The notes below the pieces were generated by a model. The model saw only the letters and a list, made by a program, of their open reading frames with translations. It was not told where the DNA came from and made no database searches. From OLB6 sp964467455 (GTDB lineage: Bacteria > Bacteroidota > Ignavibacteria > Kapaibacteriales > Kapaibacteriaceae): 64,000 nt of DNA. Positions within the stretch are counted from its first letter, which is position 1. Each line of letters starts with the position of its first letter. Made by a program: the position numbers and the translations under genes. Positions 1 to 6,611 of this stretch are shown here, in pieces. The DNA lies in the NCBI GenBank assembly GCA_964467455.1, contig CAYXQJ010000017.1, positions 1 to 64,000 on the forward strand, in the 5' to 3' direction.

Positions 1-1
1 C

Positions 2-187
2 AGCCTCTACCTCTTCGGCCGCAAGGAAGATCTCGCCTTCGAACAGCCCGTCGGCCCCGATCCGCGCAAGCGGCACCACGTGCGCTTTTGGAAGACAGAG
101 AAAATCGATCCCGATGGGCGGCCGGTCTGGTTGGGATGTGTTCTCATCCTCTTTGGCAATGGGGACTGGTCTCTCCGCTTTTCGTAG
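2..187 (+). pseudogene. 3' fragment of a host LssY C-terminal domain gene
   Basis: An open frame enters from the left edge and stops at TAG 185-187. Its first half reads like the LssY_C family: Y-L-F-G-R then D-L-A-F, then R-H-H-V-R-F-W, then G-R-P-V-W-L-G. From family knowledge the domain should continue with an A-T-x-D block after W-L-G. Here the text becomes unrelated (C-V-L-I-L-F-G) and soon stops, so the gene appears broken at about 140. It runs opposite to the phage genes around it. I infer that this is bacterial DNA at the edge of an integrated element. Alternatives are a gene fragment carried by the phage or a chimeric assembly join. Confidence 0.6.
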
Positions 188-276
188 CAGTCGAGACACA
201 GATCGTCGAACAGTTCAACCTCGTCGGCACCACACCTACGGCAGACACCAACGTCATCATCCTCTTCGCTGCTCAT
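7..276 (-). CDS. small zinc-ribbon protein, probably truncated or chimeric at its C-terminus
   Basis: An 89-residue frame with an acidic start (M-S-S-E-E-D-D-D) and two CxxC pairs (C-R-R-C and C-L-D-C) about 15 residues apart, a treble-clef or zinc-ribbon pattern. After about residue 52 the sequence becomes S/R-rich and lies antisense to the LssY fragment, so the original C-terminus was probably lost at the junction. It is the last gene of the leftward operon, 33 bases after its neighbour. Small Cys4 proteins like this recur in the window. Its function is unknown; binding of DNA, RNA or protein is possible. Confidence 0.5.
   Translation of the reverse strand: MSSEEDDDVGVCRRCGADEVELFDDLCLDCYEKRRDQSPLPKRMRTHPNQTGRPSGSIFSVFQKRTWCRLRGSGPTGCSKARSSLRPKR
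118..150. other. candidate host-phage junction (att-like boundary)
   Basis: The + strand LssY homology ends here. On the opposite strand the small zinc-protein frame changes from protein-like sequence to arginine/serine-rich text at the same place. Both changes converging on about 118-150 suggests a recombination junction. The right-hand partner site is not in the window, so no core sequence can be defined. Confidence 0.4.
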
Positions 277-309
277 GCCTTCTCCTCGTCGGCGGCCGGT
301 GGTGCGGGG

Positions 310-576
310 TTAGGCCTCTACCCAACCTTGCGCATAGAACTTGTCCCAATCCGACTCTGGCATCGACAGAGAATGGATGCCGTTGATGTACTCAAACTTC
401 TCTGACTTGCGCCGCGTTCGTCCGCAACAGCTACACACCTCGATGGATCGCCACGACTTCTCGGCAACAACGCGCCGCCAATATTCGGTCCGGCGAAACA
501 CCTTTGTCTTTCGTTCAGTCCAGCGATGGCCGCGTGCGCGACATTTCATGAGCGTGCGAAACCTGGAGCATCGCAT
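310..576 (-). CDS. small basic zinc-finger protein, unknown function
   Basis: An 88-residue, Arg/Lys-rich frame. K-C-R-A-R-G-H near residue 11 and C-S-C-C-G-R near residue 48 could together bind one zinc. An internal Met at residue 10 (M-K-C-R) is an alternative start at 549. It begins 5 bases after the stop of the upstream 462-residue gene, so it is co-transcribed. The basic charge and metal motif suggest nucleic-acid binding, but no family was recognised. Confidence 0.5.
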   Translation of the reverse strand: MRCSRFRTLMKCRARGHRWTERKTKVFRRTEYWRRVVAEKSWRSIEVCSCCGRTRRKSEKFEYINGIHSLSMPESDWDKFYAQGWVEA

Positions 577-580
577 CTTC

Positions 581-1966
581 CTACGCTCCTTCGGCAGTGG
601 TTTGGGGGGATCGGAACAACTGCGGGAATTGTCTACGCGCGGCGTCCATCATCGGATCGAGCACCGCCTTGGCACGCTTCAGTTCCTGCTCCGCCTCCCG
701 CAGCTTCGCTTCGGTCGCGGCGAGTTGGGTGCGAAGCGATTCACGCTCCGCCCTCACCTTCGTAAGCTCGCATCCTCGCACGTTGGCACGCTCCTCGGCA
801 GCGTTCACCATTTCCTGCAGCTCAAGAATAGCTGCTTTGTCGCGCTCATGCTCTGCCCTCACCTTCGCGGAATCGGCACGCTCGTGGGCGAACGCATTGG
901 CAATGATCGCGTGGACGCTGTTGACGAACGCACCGGCGTACAAACCATCGTACTTGAGTTGCTCAATTTTCTGGGCCGCTTCAACCAGCCGACCCCGCTC
1001 ACCCACGACAACCTCGGGCTGCGGCGCTGGGGGTGCCGTACCAAACGTGTCGAAGCCATGCTCCGTGACGATTAGGCGATCAGCCTGCTCGCGCAACTTG
1101 TGTTCGTCGATGTACGCCTCGGCTTGCGTCTTGTCGGCGAATCGCTTGGCCTTGCAGGCATCGTAGGTCCAACCGTGCTTGCCGTGGCAAACAGCGCCTT
1201 GCCCGATTCCGGCGTACCAAAGTGGAGAGCCCGAGTTTGCGTGCGGCACTTCAATGAGCCACGCGCTTTCGCTCGCAACAATCGTTTCGCGACGAGTCTT
1301 GGCGTCGTCAATCATCGCATGAAGCCTCTTGTTAGCTGGTTCCATGTCAATGCCCGCCTCCGCGAGGTACTGCGTAGCCTGCTCGTCGGTTAGCGGTTCG
1401 CGCAGGACTTCCCCCTCCCCCAGCACCGGCAACCCGTTCGCGCGGGCGATGGCGTCGTGGGCGTGTTGCCAGTGCGATGAACGATCAATACCAAGACGAA
1501 CAGCCTCCGCACGAAGGATGGCGCAACTCACCTGGGAAATCCTTTGGGTTGGGATAGTTGCCCACCCGAAGTGGGTCGTTTCCGCACCGGGGAGATAAAA
1601 GCTCATCTCAGCCCTCAATTCCGCCAGCGCCTTCCTCACACGCTCGCGATGGGCGTCGGTGGGCGGGGGTGTGGGGTGATCTTGTGTTGCCGCACGTCCA
1701 GTTATCTTGTCCAGGTACACCCGCATAGCATCAACGGCCATCTCACGCAGTTCTTCATTGCGGTCACAAACGCCAGACGGGTATCGCCCCGGAAGTCCGG
1801 TTATTCCATTGCGCTTGCACCAGCGATTGGCGATGGAAAGAAACGTCTCGTACTTCGCCTGCCCTGGCATCGACGCGTTGATCTCACGGAAGTCAAATTC
1901 AGATGCGACCCATAGGTCTTCCGCCAACTGCTCGACACTTTCGCGGCTCTCGGTCGTGGGGGTCAT
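581..1966 (-). CDS. phage hypothetical protein with C-terminal coiled coil
   Basis: I start this at 1966 rather than 2005 because the ATG overlaps the upstream stop as ATGA, a coupled-translation arrangement seen throughout this operon. The product has about 461 residues. The middle part holds a W-rich segment (A-W-L-I-E-V, L-W-Y-A-G-I-G, W-T-Y-D) typical of small phage domains of unknown function. The last 130 residues are Glu/Ala/Arg-rich heptads that should form a long coiled coil. No catalytic motif is visible. Its position next to DNA-metabolism genes suggests an early, cytoplasmic, oligomeric protein. Confidence 0.6.
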   Translation of the reverse strand: MTPTTESRESVEQLAEDLWVASEFDFREINASMPGQAKYETFLSIANRWCKRNGITGLPGRYPSGVCDRNEELREMAVDAMRVYLDKITGRAATQDHPTPPPTDAHRERVRKALAELRAEMSFYLPGAETTHFGWATIPTQRISQVSCAILRAEAVRLGIDRSSHWQHAHDAIARANGLPVLGEGEVLREPLTDEQATQYLAEAGIDMEPANKRLHAMIDDAKTRRETIVASESAWLIEVPHANSGSPLWYAGIGQGAVCHGKHGWTYDACKAKRFADKTQAEAYIDEHKLREQADRLIVTEHGFDTFGTAPPAPQPEVVVGERGRLVEAAQKIEQLKYDGLYAGAFVNSVHAIIANAFAHERADSAKVRAEHERDKAAILELQEMVNAAEERANVRGCELTKVRAERESLRTQLAATEAKLREAEQELKRAKAVLDPMMDAARRQFPQLFRSPQTTAEGA

Positions 1967-2169
1967 GGGCTTTGTTCTCCTGCTGTAGTTGCTACTTCGA
2001 TGCACTCCGACTCGATGGCGTCAAACGCGATCCGTGCCAGCTTCAGCTCAGCACTTTGCAATTTGGTCATGTTGCCGAACGGATCGGAACCAATTGTTGA
2101 GCAGCAGGCTCTCGCGGTGCGCATTTCCTTGAACGCATCGAGCATCCGCTCGCTGACGATGATTCGCAT
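1963..2169 (-). CDS. small hypothetical protein
   Basis: The chosen start (ATG at 2169, M-R-I-I-V-S-E-R) has an A-A-G-G-T-G-G ribosome site just upstream; the longer frame to 2301 does not look coding. The product has 68 residues and no recognisable domain. R-T-A-R-A-C-C-S-T is the only cysteine cluster. Its stop overlaps the start of the next gene as ATGA, supporting a real, coupled gene. Confidence 0.5.
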   Translation of the reverse strand: MRIIVSERMLDAFKEMRTARACCSTIGSDPFGNMTKLQSAELKLARIAFDAIESECIEVATTAGEQSP

Positions 2170-2248
2170 CACTTCCACCTTTCTCGCCGCGCGGGCGGCT
2201 TGGGTTAGTTCTGAATCGTTACCATCGCCCGCATGCGGGAAGCGGGCG

Positions 2249-2476
2249 TTACATGAACGATCGCACCACATCGACTTGTGTGGGAATCCCACGAGCATCA
2301 AATGAGACGACTTTCACGCACACCGGCGTCGAGCAATCGACTTGGAATAGATTGCAAATCGGTTCCGTTGGCATGCCGTCAATGTGGTGTGCCAGGGCCA
2401 CTGCCTCGTCTCGTGTGTTGCACATGGCTATCGGCACGTCGTCCTGGGTGTTAACCAACATCACCAAATACTGCAT
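2249..2476 (-). CDS. small hypothetical protein
   Basis: A 75-residue protein starting M-Q-Y-L-V-M-L-V. The start at 2476 is preceded by A-A-G-G-A-G-G seven bases upstream, one of the best ribosome sites in the operon, and this excludes the longer frame running into the N gap. The alternating hydrophobic beta-like start and mixed C-terminal half suggest a small alpha/beta domain. No family was recognised. Confidence 0.6.
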   Translation of the reverse strand: MQYLVMLVNTQDDVPIAMCNTRDEAVALAHHIDGMPTEPICNLFQVDCSTPVCVKVVSFDARGIPTQVDVVRSFM

Positions 2477-2519
2477 CTCAATCCTCCTTCTCAAAAACTT
2501 CCTCCCCGTCCCGTTCGCC

Positions 2520-2619
2520 NNNNNNNNNNNNNNNNNNNNNNNNNNNNNNNNNNNNNNNNNNNNNNNNNNNNNNNNNNNNNNNNNNNNNNNNNNNNNNNNN
2601 NNNNNNNNNNNNNNNNNNN
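2520..2619. other. assembly gap (100 N)
   Basis: Exactly 100 unresolved bases, the conventional placeholder for a scaffold gap of unknown size. The genes on both sides run leftward, so at least one gene is interrupted here and more could be missing. Confidence 0.98.
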
Positions 2620-2658
2620 TAGCTTCTCGAACGATTCGCGATTCAGTCGCATGACCAT
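2620..2658 (-). CDS. start of a gene cut by the assembly gap
   Basis: The ATG at 2658 overlaps the stop of the upstream gene as TGATG, and the frame (M-V-M-R-L-N-R-E-S-F-E-K-L) is open into the N run. Only 13 residues are visible, so no function can be given. The coupled start is the same arrangement used by several neighbours. Confidence 0.45.
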
Positions 2659-3020
2659 CAACTCCCCTCCCCAAGCACCGCGAACAGGGCGAGGGATGCC
2701 GCTGTTGCAATCTGCTCATCCGCTTCGGCCTGCTCGTCTGGTGCGCAGAAAAAGTTGTCGCCGATTTGCGAGACCCACACCTTGCCGTTGAAGAACAGGT
2801 CCGCGACCTTGTTGTGCTCGCGGCAGTAGCGCTCGATTGCCGCGCTCGCCGCGTTCGCGTCGTGCATGTAGTCGGGGATGCCTTCGTGGTTCCTGTATCC
2901 AGGCTTGATGCCTTCGAGCATGTCGTGCCATCTCGTCGATACGATGATGTCACGATAGCCCATGAACTCCGCAATCCTCCGATTCACCTCGCTCGCCGTG
3001 GGCGTGGTCTTATCGCTCAT
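2658..3020 (-). CDS. phage ABA-sandwich domain protein
   Basis: A product of 120 residues. I prefer the ATG at 3020 over the in-frame GTG at 3026 because G-G-A-G-G lies nine bases before the ATG but only three before the GTG. The pattern N-R-R-I-A-E-F-M-G near the N-terminus, a W-H-D motif, then I-P-D-Y-M-H-D-A-N-A-A resembles the Phage_ABA_S family, a small alpha-beta-alpha domain common in phage early regions with no known activity. It is coupled to the next gene by overlap. Confidence 0.65.
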   Translation of the reverse strand: MSDKTTPTASEVNRRIAEFMGYRDIIVSTRWHDMLEGIKPGYRNHEGIPDYMHDANAASAAIERYCREHNKVADLFFNGKVWVSQIGDNFFCAPDEQAEADEQIATAASLALFAVLGEGS

Positions 3021-3059
3021 CCTCACCGTCCTCCGTTCAAGGGTTCGTGGGGCTGGGGG

Positions 3060-4178
3060 CTACTTCATCGCGCGCTGCACAAGTTCGATAAAAGCCGCTG
3101 CGCCTTGGATCGCCACGACGCCATTTCCTCCGCAGCGAAGCTGATCCGCTCGGCTCTCGTCCACCACCAGGGCCATCCCATCAGCCAGCACACAAAGGCC
3201 GGGTTCAATCGCCGGCCAGTAGTGTTCGGGGATGTCTCGCCAGTCGGCTGTCGGTCCCGGTGCGAAAATTCGCCCGTCTGCGTTTGATGCGAAAGCGAAG
3301 TCCCGCCGTTCCGGCTGTCCAGGTCGATGCCCTTGTGATCGCGAGCATTCGGCGTGGCCCATACCTGCGTTTGCAGATTCAAATCGCTCAGGCAAATACC
3401 CATCGTGCTGCCGTTGGCCACTGCCTTGCGTTTGCGATCGAGGAATTGTTCCGGCGTGCCGTTTGCCGGCTGGCTCACTGGCGTTGCCCACTGTTGCACC
3501 TGCCCCCCCAGCAACGGCTCGTCTACTCGATCGCCGCCGCGGCTTGTCGATCCACCCGCCATCGCATTCGGGGTTGCCCACTCCCTCGTCGCACCCGTCA
3601 AGCTGTCCTTCGCCCCTGGATGGTTGCCACAGCTCTCGGAATCCTCGGCCCGGGCGGAAGGCCAGCAGGAAGACGCGCTCTCGCCGATGACTGGCGCCCA
3701 CGTCGGACGCTCGGAGATGTAGCCACTCCGCATCGAACCCGTTTTCGGCAATGTCGTCGAGTACGAAATGAAGTCCACCTCCTGAAACAAGGCCGGGGAC
3801 GTTTTCGAGGAAGACCAACTCAGGTTCCGTGTCTCGGATGATTCGCGCGATGATGGGCCAGAGCCAGCGTGCGTCGTCGATGCCTTCGCCTTTGCCCGCC
3901 GACGACCACGGTTGGCACGGGAAACCGGCAGTGATGCACTCCACTCGGCCGCTCCACGCTCGGCCATCAAACGATTCGAGATCGTCCCAAACAGGAGCGC
4001 GTTCCAGGGCCGCGTCTTCCATCCGCGCCACGAGAGTGGCCGCTGCGTATGCGTCCCGCTCAATGTGAGCCACACTGCGGGATCGGACGCCGAAGAACTC
4101 GCAGCCGAGCTCGACGGCAAGGCCGAGCATGCCGACGCCGGAGCAGAGATCGATTCTGTTGATGGTACGTAGAGCCAC
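3060..4178 (-). CDS. DNA (cytosine-5) methyltransferase
   Basis: A 372-residue C5-MTase that would methylate cytosine in phage or host DNA, classically protecting it from restriction. Visible motifs in order: I (D-L-C-S-G-V-G-M-L-G-L, residues 10-20), IV with the catalytic Cys88 (G-F-P-C-Q-P-W-S-S-A-G), VI (F-L-E-N-V-P-G, about 123-129), VIII (S-H-R-R-E-R-V-F), and X near the C-terminus (G-N-G-V-V then Q-G-A-A-A-F-I). The start is a GTG. A second long frame (3065-4198, 377 residues) overlaps it on the same strand. Between motifs VIII and X, where target recognition usually lies, are three short repeats beginning G-N-P-E-C, G-N-A-S-E and G-H-A-E-C. The target site cannot be read from sequence. 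No restriction endonuclease partner is adjacent, so an orphan protective enzyme is likely. Confidence 0.92.
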   Translation of the reverse strand: MALRTINRIDLCSGVGMLGLAVELGCEFFGVRSRSVAHIERDAYAAATLVARMEDAALERAPVWDDLESFDGRAWSGRVECITAGFPCQPWSSAGKGEGIDDARWLWPIIARIIRDTEPELVFLENVPGLVSGGGLHFVLDDIAENGFDAEWLHLRASDVGASHRRERVFLLAFRPGRGFRELWQPSRGEGQLDGCDEGVGNPECDGGWIDKPRRRSSRRAVAGGAGATVGNASEPAGKRHAGTIPRSQTQGSGQRQHDGYLPERFESANAGMGHAECSRSQGHRPGQPERRDFAFASNADGRIFAPGPTADWRDIPEHYWPAIEPGLCVLADGMALVVDESRADQLRCGGNGVVAIQGAAAFIELVQRAMK

Positions 4179-4181
4179 ACG

Positions 4182-4376
4182 CTACCGAGTCCTTTCATTT
4201 AACGTCCCCACCACCGCACACCGCCGACACGTCTTCGTCCGAATCAACAGGCCGCAGTTACACCACTGCTCCGCTAATCCCGCGATCCACCAACGTCGCC
4301 AGTCGGCACTCGGCCGCGATCGCCCTTCTCTCCCAGTGCGCACACCGATCCGGGTTCGCCCCTTGCGATAGAACAC
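4182..4376 (-). CDS. possible small zinc-finger ORF, doubtful
   Basis: A 64-residue frame overlapping the next gene by about 120 bases. The part past that overlap contains C-N-C-G then C-R-R-C, a plausible Cys4 zinc site. The upstream half is Arg/Trp-rich and looks non-coding. It could be a real short gene using a late non-ATG start, or chance. Confidence 0.25.
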   Translation of the reverse strand: MFYRKGRTRIGVRTGREGRSRPSADWRRWWIAGLAEQWCNCGLLIRTKTCRRCAVVGTLNERTR

Positions 4377-4485
4377 ACGCCACTTCGTACAGTTCCATCG
4401 CCTCGAGTAATTCGTCGTGCGCGCGGCCTTTCGTTTTTCTTAGCGCCCGTCGATACTCGACCATCAACTCAGGATTCTGGATCAT
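4258..4485 (-). CDS. small helical hypothetical protein
   Basis: I use the ATG at 4485 (M-I-Q-N-P-E-L-M), which follows A-A-G-G-A-G by 11 bases; the frame itself opens at 4512. The product is about 75 residues, predicted mostly helical (E-L-L-E-A-M-E-L-Y-E-V-A). It overlaps the 3' end of the ribbon-helix-helix gene by 17 bases, so it is translated from the same message. No family was recognised. Confidence 0.5.
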   Translation of the reverse strand: MIQNPELMVEYRRALRKTKGRAHDELLEAMELYEVACVLSQGANPDRCAHWERRAIAAECRLATLVDRGISGAVV

Positions 4486-4765
4486 CGGGATTGTTGCTCC
4501 TTGTGCTCCCATTCACGACCGGATCGCGGAAGTATTCGCTCGGATCGGCCTCGATGTCGTCGAGCGCTCGTTCGATGGCCACCGTGCAAATCCGGTTCAT
4601 GCTCATCGACTCGCGGCGGGCCGTGTCGTACAACCGGTCGTGCAGTTCCCCCGACAGGCGGATAGTGACAACGCCATCCTTGCCGGCTTGCTTCCGCACT
4701 GGCTTCGGGTATCGATCAGCAAGTTCCTCTCGAAAGGACTTCTTTTTGGGTGTTGCTTCCGTCAT
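4469..4765 (-). CDS. ribbon-helix-helix DNA-binding protein
   Basis: A 98-residue protein. A lysine-rich N-terminus is followed by a typical RHH core at about residues 31-68: a beta strand (V-T-I-R-L-S-G-E-L), helix 1 (H-D-R-L-Y-D-T-A-R-R) and helix 2 (S-M-N-R-I-C-T-V-A-I-E-R-A-L), as in Arc/MetJ/HicB-type repressors, which bind operators as dimers. The C-terminus is acidic and Asn/Pro-rich. It likely regulates this operon or another phage promoter. It is coupled to the upstream nuclease gene by a 4-base overlap. Confidence 0.75.
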   Translation of the reverse strand: MTEATPKKKSFREELADRYPKPVRKQAGKDGVVTIRLSGELHDRLYDTARRESMSMNRICTVAIERALDDIEADPSEYFRDPVVNGSTRSNNPDDPES

Positions 4766-5292
4766 GGTTTCACTTCCAATTGCTCCCAGAATCGTTGCAA
4801 AATTCTAAATGTCGTTTTCTCGGCGAACTCTTTCGTGTCGCACGTCCACCAATGCACTCGCGGGTACCGCTGCTGCCAGGCAATCACAGATCGGTGCAGC
4901 ATCTTCGGGGTGAACTTCATCTCCACGTTGCCGGGGAGCGTGTAGTTGACGATGGCACGCCAACTTGCCTCGATGACGACGGCCGCGTAGTCCATCACGT
5001 TCAGGCGTTCGAGTTCGCGTTCGAAGCGGTCGCGTTCACTGCCGAAGGTATGGAAAGCGTCCCCAATCGCCTTCCGTTCGACTGCCACGCGATCCTGCAA
5101 TCCGTCGATCGAGTAGTCACCGGACTTGAGCGTTACCACGCGCGTTGGCACCAGCAGTGGGCGGTACCCAATCTCGCCCGTCTTCGCATTGCGCACGCGA
5201 TCGGTGATGGTGCGAAAGTGGTACGGAGCGCCTTCGCGCGTGTCTACGAGTGCCGTCCATGGCACGGTAACTGGCTCAAGTCCGGTGGCCAT
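4762..5292 (-). CDS. ERCC4/XPF-family nuclease
   Basis: A 176-residue protein with the ERCC4 nuclease signature: L-V-D-T-R-E (Asp17) near the start, G-D-Y at 58-60, then V-E-R-K at 71-74, followed by F-G-S-E-R-D-R-F-E-R-E-L and A-A-V-V-I-E-A-S-W. In the XPF/Mus81/Hef family the GDxn-ERK-xxxD residues bind metal and cut branched DNA. There is no HhH or helicase domain, so it is a stand-alone nuclease. A role in resolving recombination or replication intermediates is inferred from the motifs and from the RecT, SSB and helicase neighbours. Confidence 0.85.
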   Translation of the reverse strand: MATGLEPVTVPWTALVDTREGAPYHFRTITDRVRNAKTGEIGYRPLLVPTRVVTLKSGDYSIDGLQDRVAVERKAIGDAFHTFGSERDRFERELERLNVMDYAAVVIEASWRAIVNYTLPGNVEMKFTPKMLHRSVIAWQQRYPRVHWWTCDTKEFAEKTTFRILQRFWEQLEVKP

Positions 5293-5304
5293 GCTCGCCC
5301 TCGC

Positions 5305-6135
5305 TTACTTCGTCAACAGGCACTCAGCCACCGGGTTGCCCATCAGCACCGTGAAGCCATCCTTCAACTCAGCCTTGGCAACCTGCATCATCATGTCGAG
5401 CGTCCCCAGTTCCGCCGCTTCGATGTCCTCTTGCAGCGTGTACAAGTAGAACTCGCGATCCTCGACGAGAATTTCGACATACACCGGGATCCGAACCAGT
5501 TTGCCGGCGGAACCGAGCCCCTTGTACGGCACGCACTCGACTTCGAAGGACTCAGGGATGTCACCGCCCACGCCCTGCACGTTGCGCATCACGGACTTGC
5601 CGACTGACTCCTGCCCCTTCGCCACTACTGAATTGCCTGTTTCTGTGCTGCTGAACTTGATGGCCTTCACTGCCGTCAGCAGCTCCGATGCACCCGACTT
5701 TGGATCGTTGAGTGCCGGGCTGAACTGGGTGCGCATCTCTCGAACAAGCGTGGACTGCGCCAGTCGCTTTCCAGCAACCAGCCGCCGCACTGCTGCGTAC
5801 AGGTGCGTGTACTCGAGCGTGAACCACGTCATCGCGTCAAACTTGTCGAGCCTGTTCACGATTTCATTGGAGTGGGCAATCAGCCGCTCAGGCGACAACC
5901 AGACGGATGCGAGGTAGTAGCCCTTCGCGATTGCCAGGAAGCTCGCGAGATCGACGGCCTCGGGACGGAAAGCTTGGCGCGCCCTGTTGGTGAACGTGAT
6001 CGCTCCATCGTGGCGATGCAGGTGGGCCATGCGTCGCGAGTCGGAGAGGGCGTCAACCGGCTCATGGGCGTTCTGCGCCTCCTCGAGAGCCTTGCCCTGG
6101 GAGATCAGGAGATCGAGGGATTCTTTCAGGTTCAT
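5305..6135 (-). CDS. DUF2303-like phage protein
   Basis: A 276-residue protein. The general layout and the segment G-D-I-P-E-S-F-E-V-E-C-V-P-Y resemble the DUF2303 (YfdQ-like) family found in phage recombination regions; this assignment is from memory of the family and is tentative. No enzyme motif is visible. It lies between the ERCC4 nuclease and the helicase and probably belongs to the same early DNA-handling operon. Confidence 0.45.
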   Translation of the reverse strand: MNLKESLDLLISQGKALEEAQNAHEPVDALSDSRRMAHLHRHDGAITFTNRARQAFRPEAVDLASFLAIAKGYYLASVWLSPERLIAHSNEIVNRLDKFDAMTWFTLEYTHLYAAVRRLVAGKRLAQSTLVREMRTQFSPALNDPKSGASELLTAVKAIKFSSTETGNSVVAKGQESVGKSVMRNVQGVGGDIPESFEVECVPYKGLGSAGKLVRIPVYVEILVEDREFYLYTLQEDIEAAELGTLDMMMQVAKAELKDGFTVLMGNPVAECLLTK

Positions 6136-6203
6136 AGTGGTGAGATTCCTTGTGCAACTAGGAAATGATGTTCGTACAACTGCCCCTTCTCGCCAGCCGC
6201 AGG

Positions 6204-6611
6204 CTACGCCCCCGCTTCCGCCAAAGGCACGCTCGCAGGATGGCCGTCATCCTCGCCGTCGAAGATCGTTTGCTGATTCACGTTGTCGGGCGAGTTCGGG
6301 TTGAACAGCACACGGCCCTTGCTATCGACGAAGGCGTGGACAGGCTTCGTCTTCCGCATGGGCACCTTCGATTTCACATGGAAGTCCAGTGACACGCCCA
6401 ACAAAACGCCGTGGTCGTCCGACTCCGGCGTGATGACACACTCGAGCGTCACGGTGCGCGGCTTCTTGAGTGCCGGCCGATCGTCGCAGTCGCGCACGGC
6501 ATGGAGCATTTCCACCTTGAACATTTCGACAGCGGTGCCGCCGTCAATTTGCTCCAGCGTGCTGAGGTTGAGTTCCGTCAACCCCGCCAAATTCAATCGT
6601 CCCTTAGCCAT
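6204..6611 (-). CDS. conserved hypothetical phage protein
   Basis: A 135-residue protein. The N-terminal half (L-N-L-S-T-L-E-Q-I-D-G-G-T-A) followed by D-C-D-D-R-P and alternating beta strands (R-T-V-T-L-E-C-V-I-T-P) suggests a compact, mostly beta fold. The C-terminus is low-complexity and acidic. Its start overlaps the helicase stop by 8 bases, so it is translated with the helicase. Its function is unknown. Confidence 0.6.
   Translation of the reverse strand: MAKGRLNLAGLTELNLSTLEQIDGGTAVEMFKVEMLHAVRDCDDRPALKKPRTVTLECVITPESDDHGVLLGVSLDFHVKSKVPMRKTKPVHAFVDSKGRVLFNPNSPDNVNQQTIFDGEDDGHPASVPLAEAGA

Noticed and set aside
4750..5607. 285-residue + strand frame opposite the ERCC4 and DUF2303-like genes
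   Set aside because: Antisense to two supported genes, His/Arg-rich shadow composition and no ribosome site.
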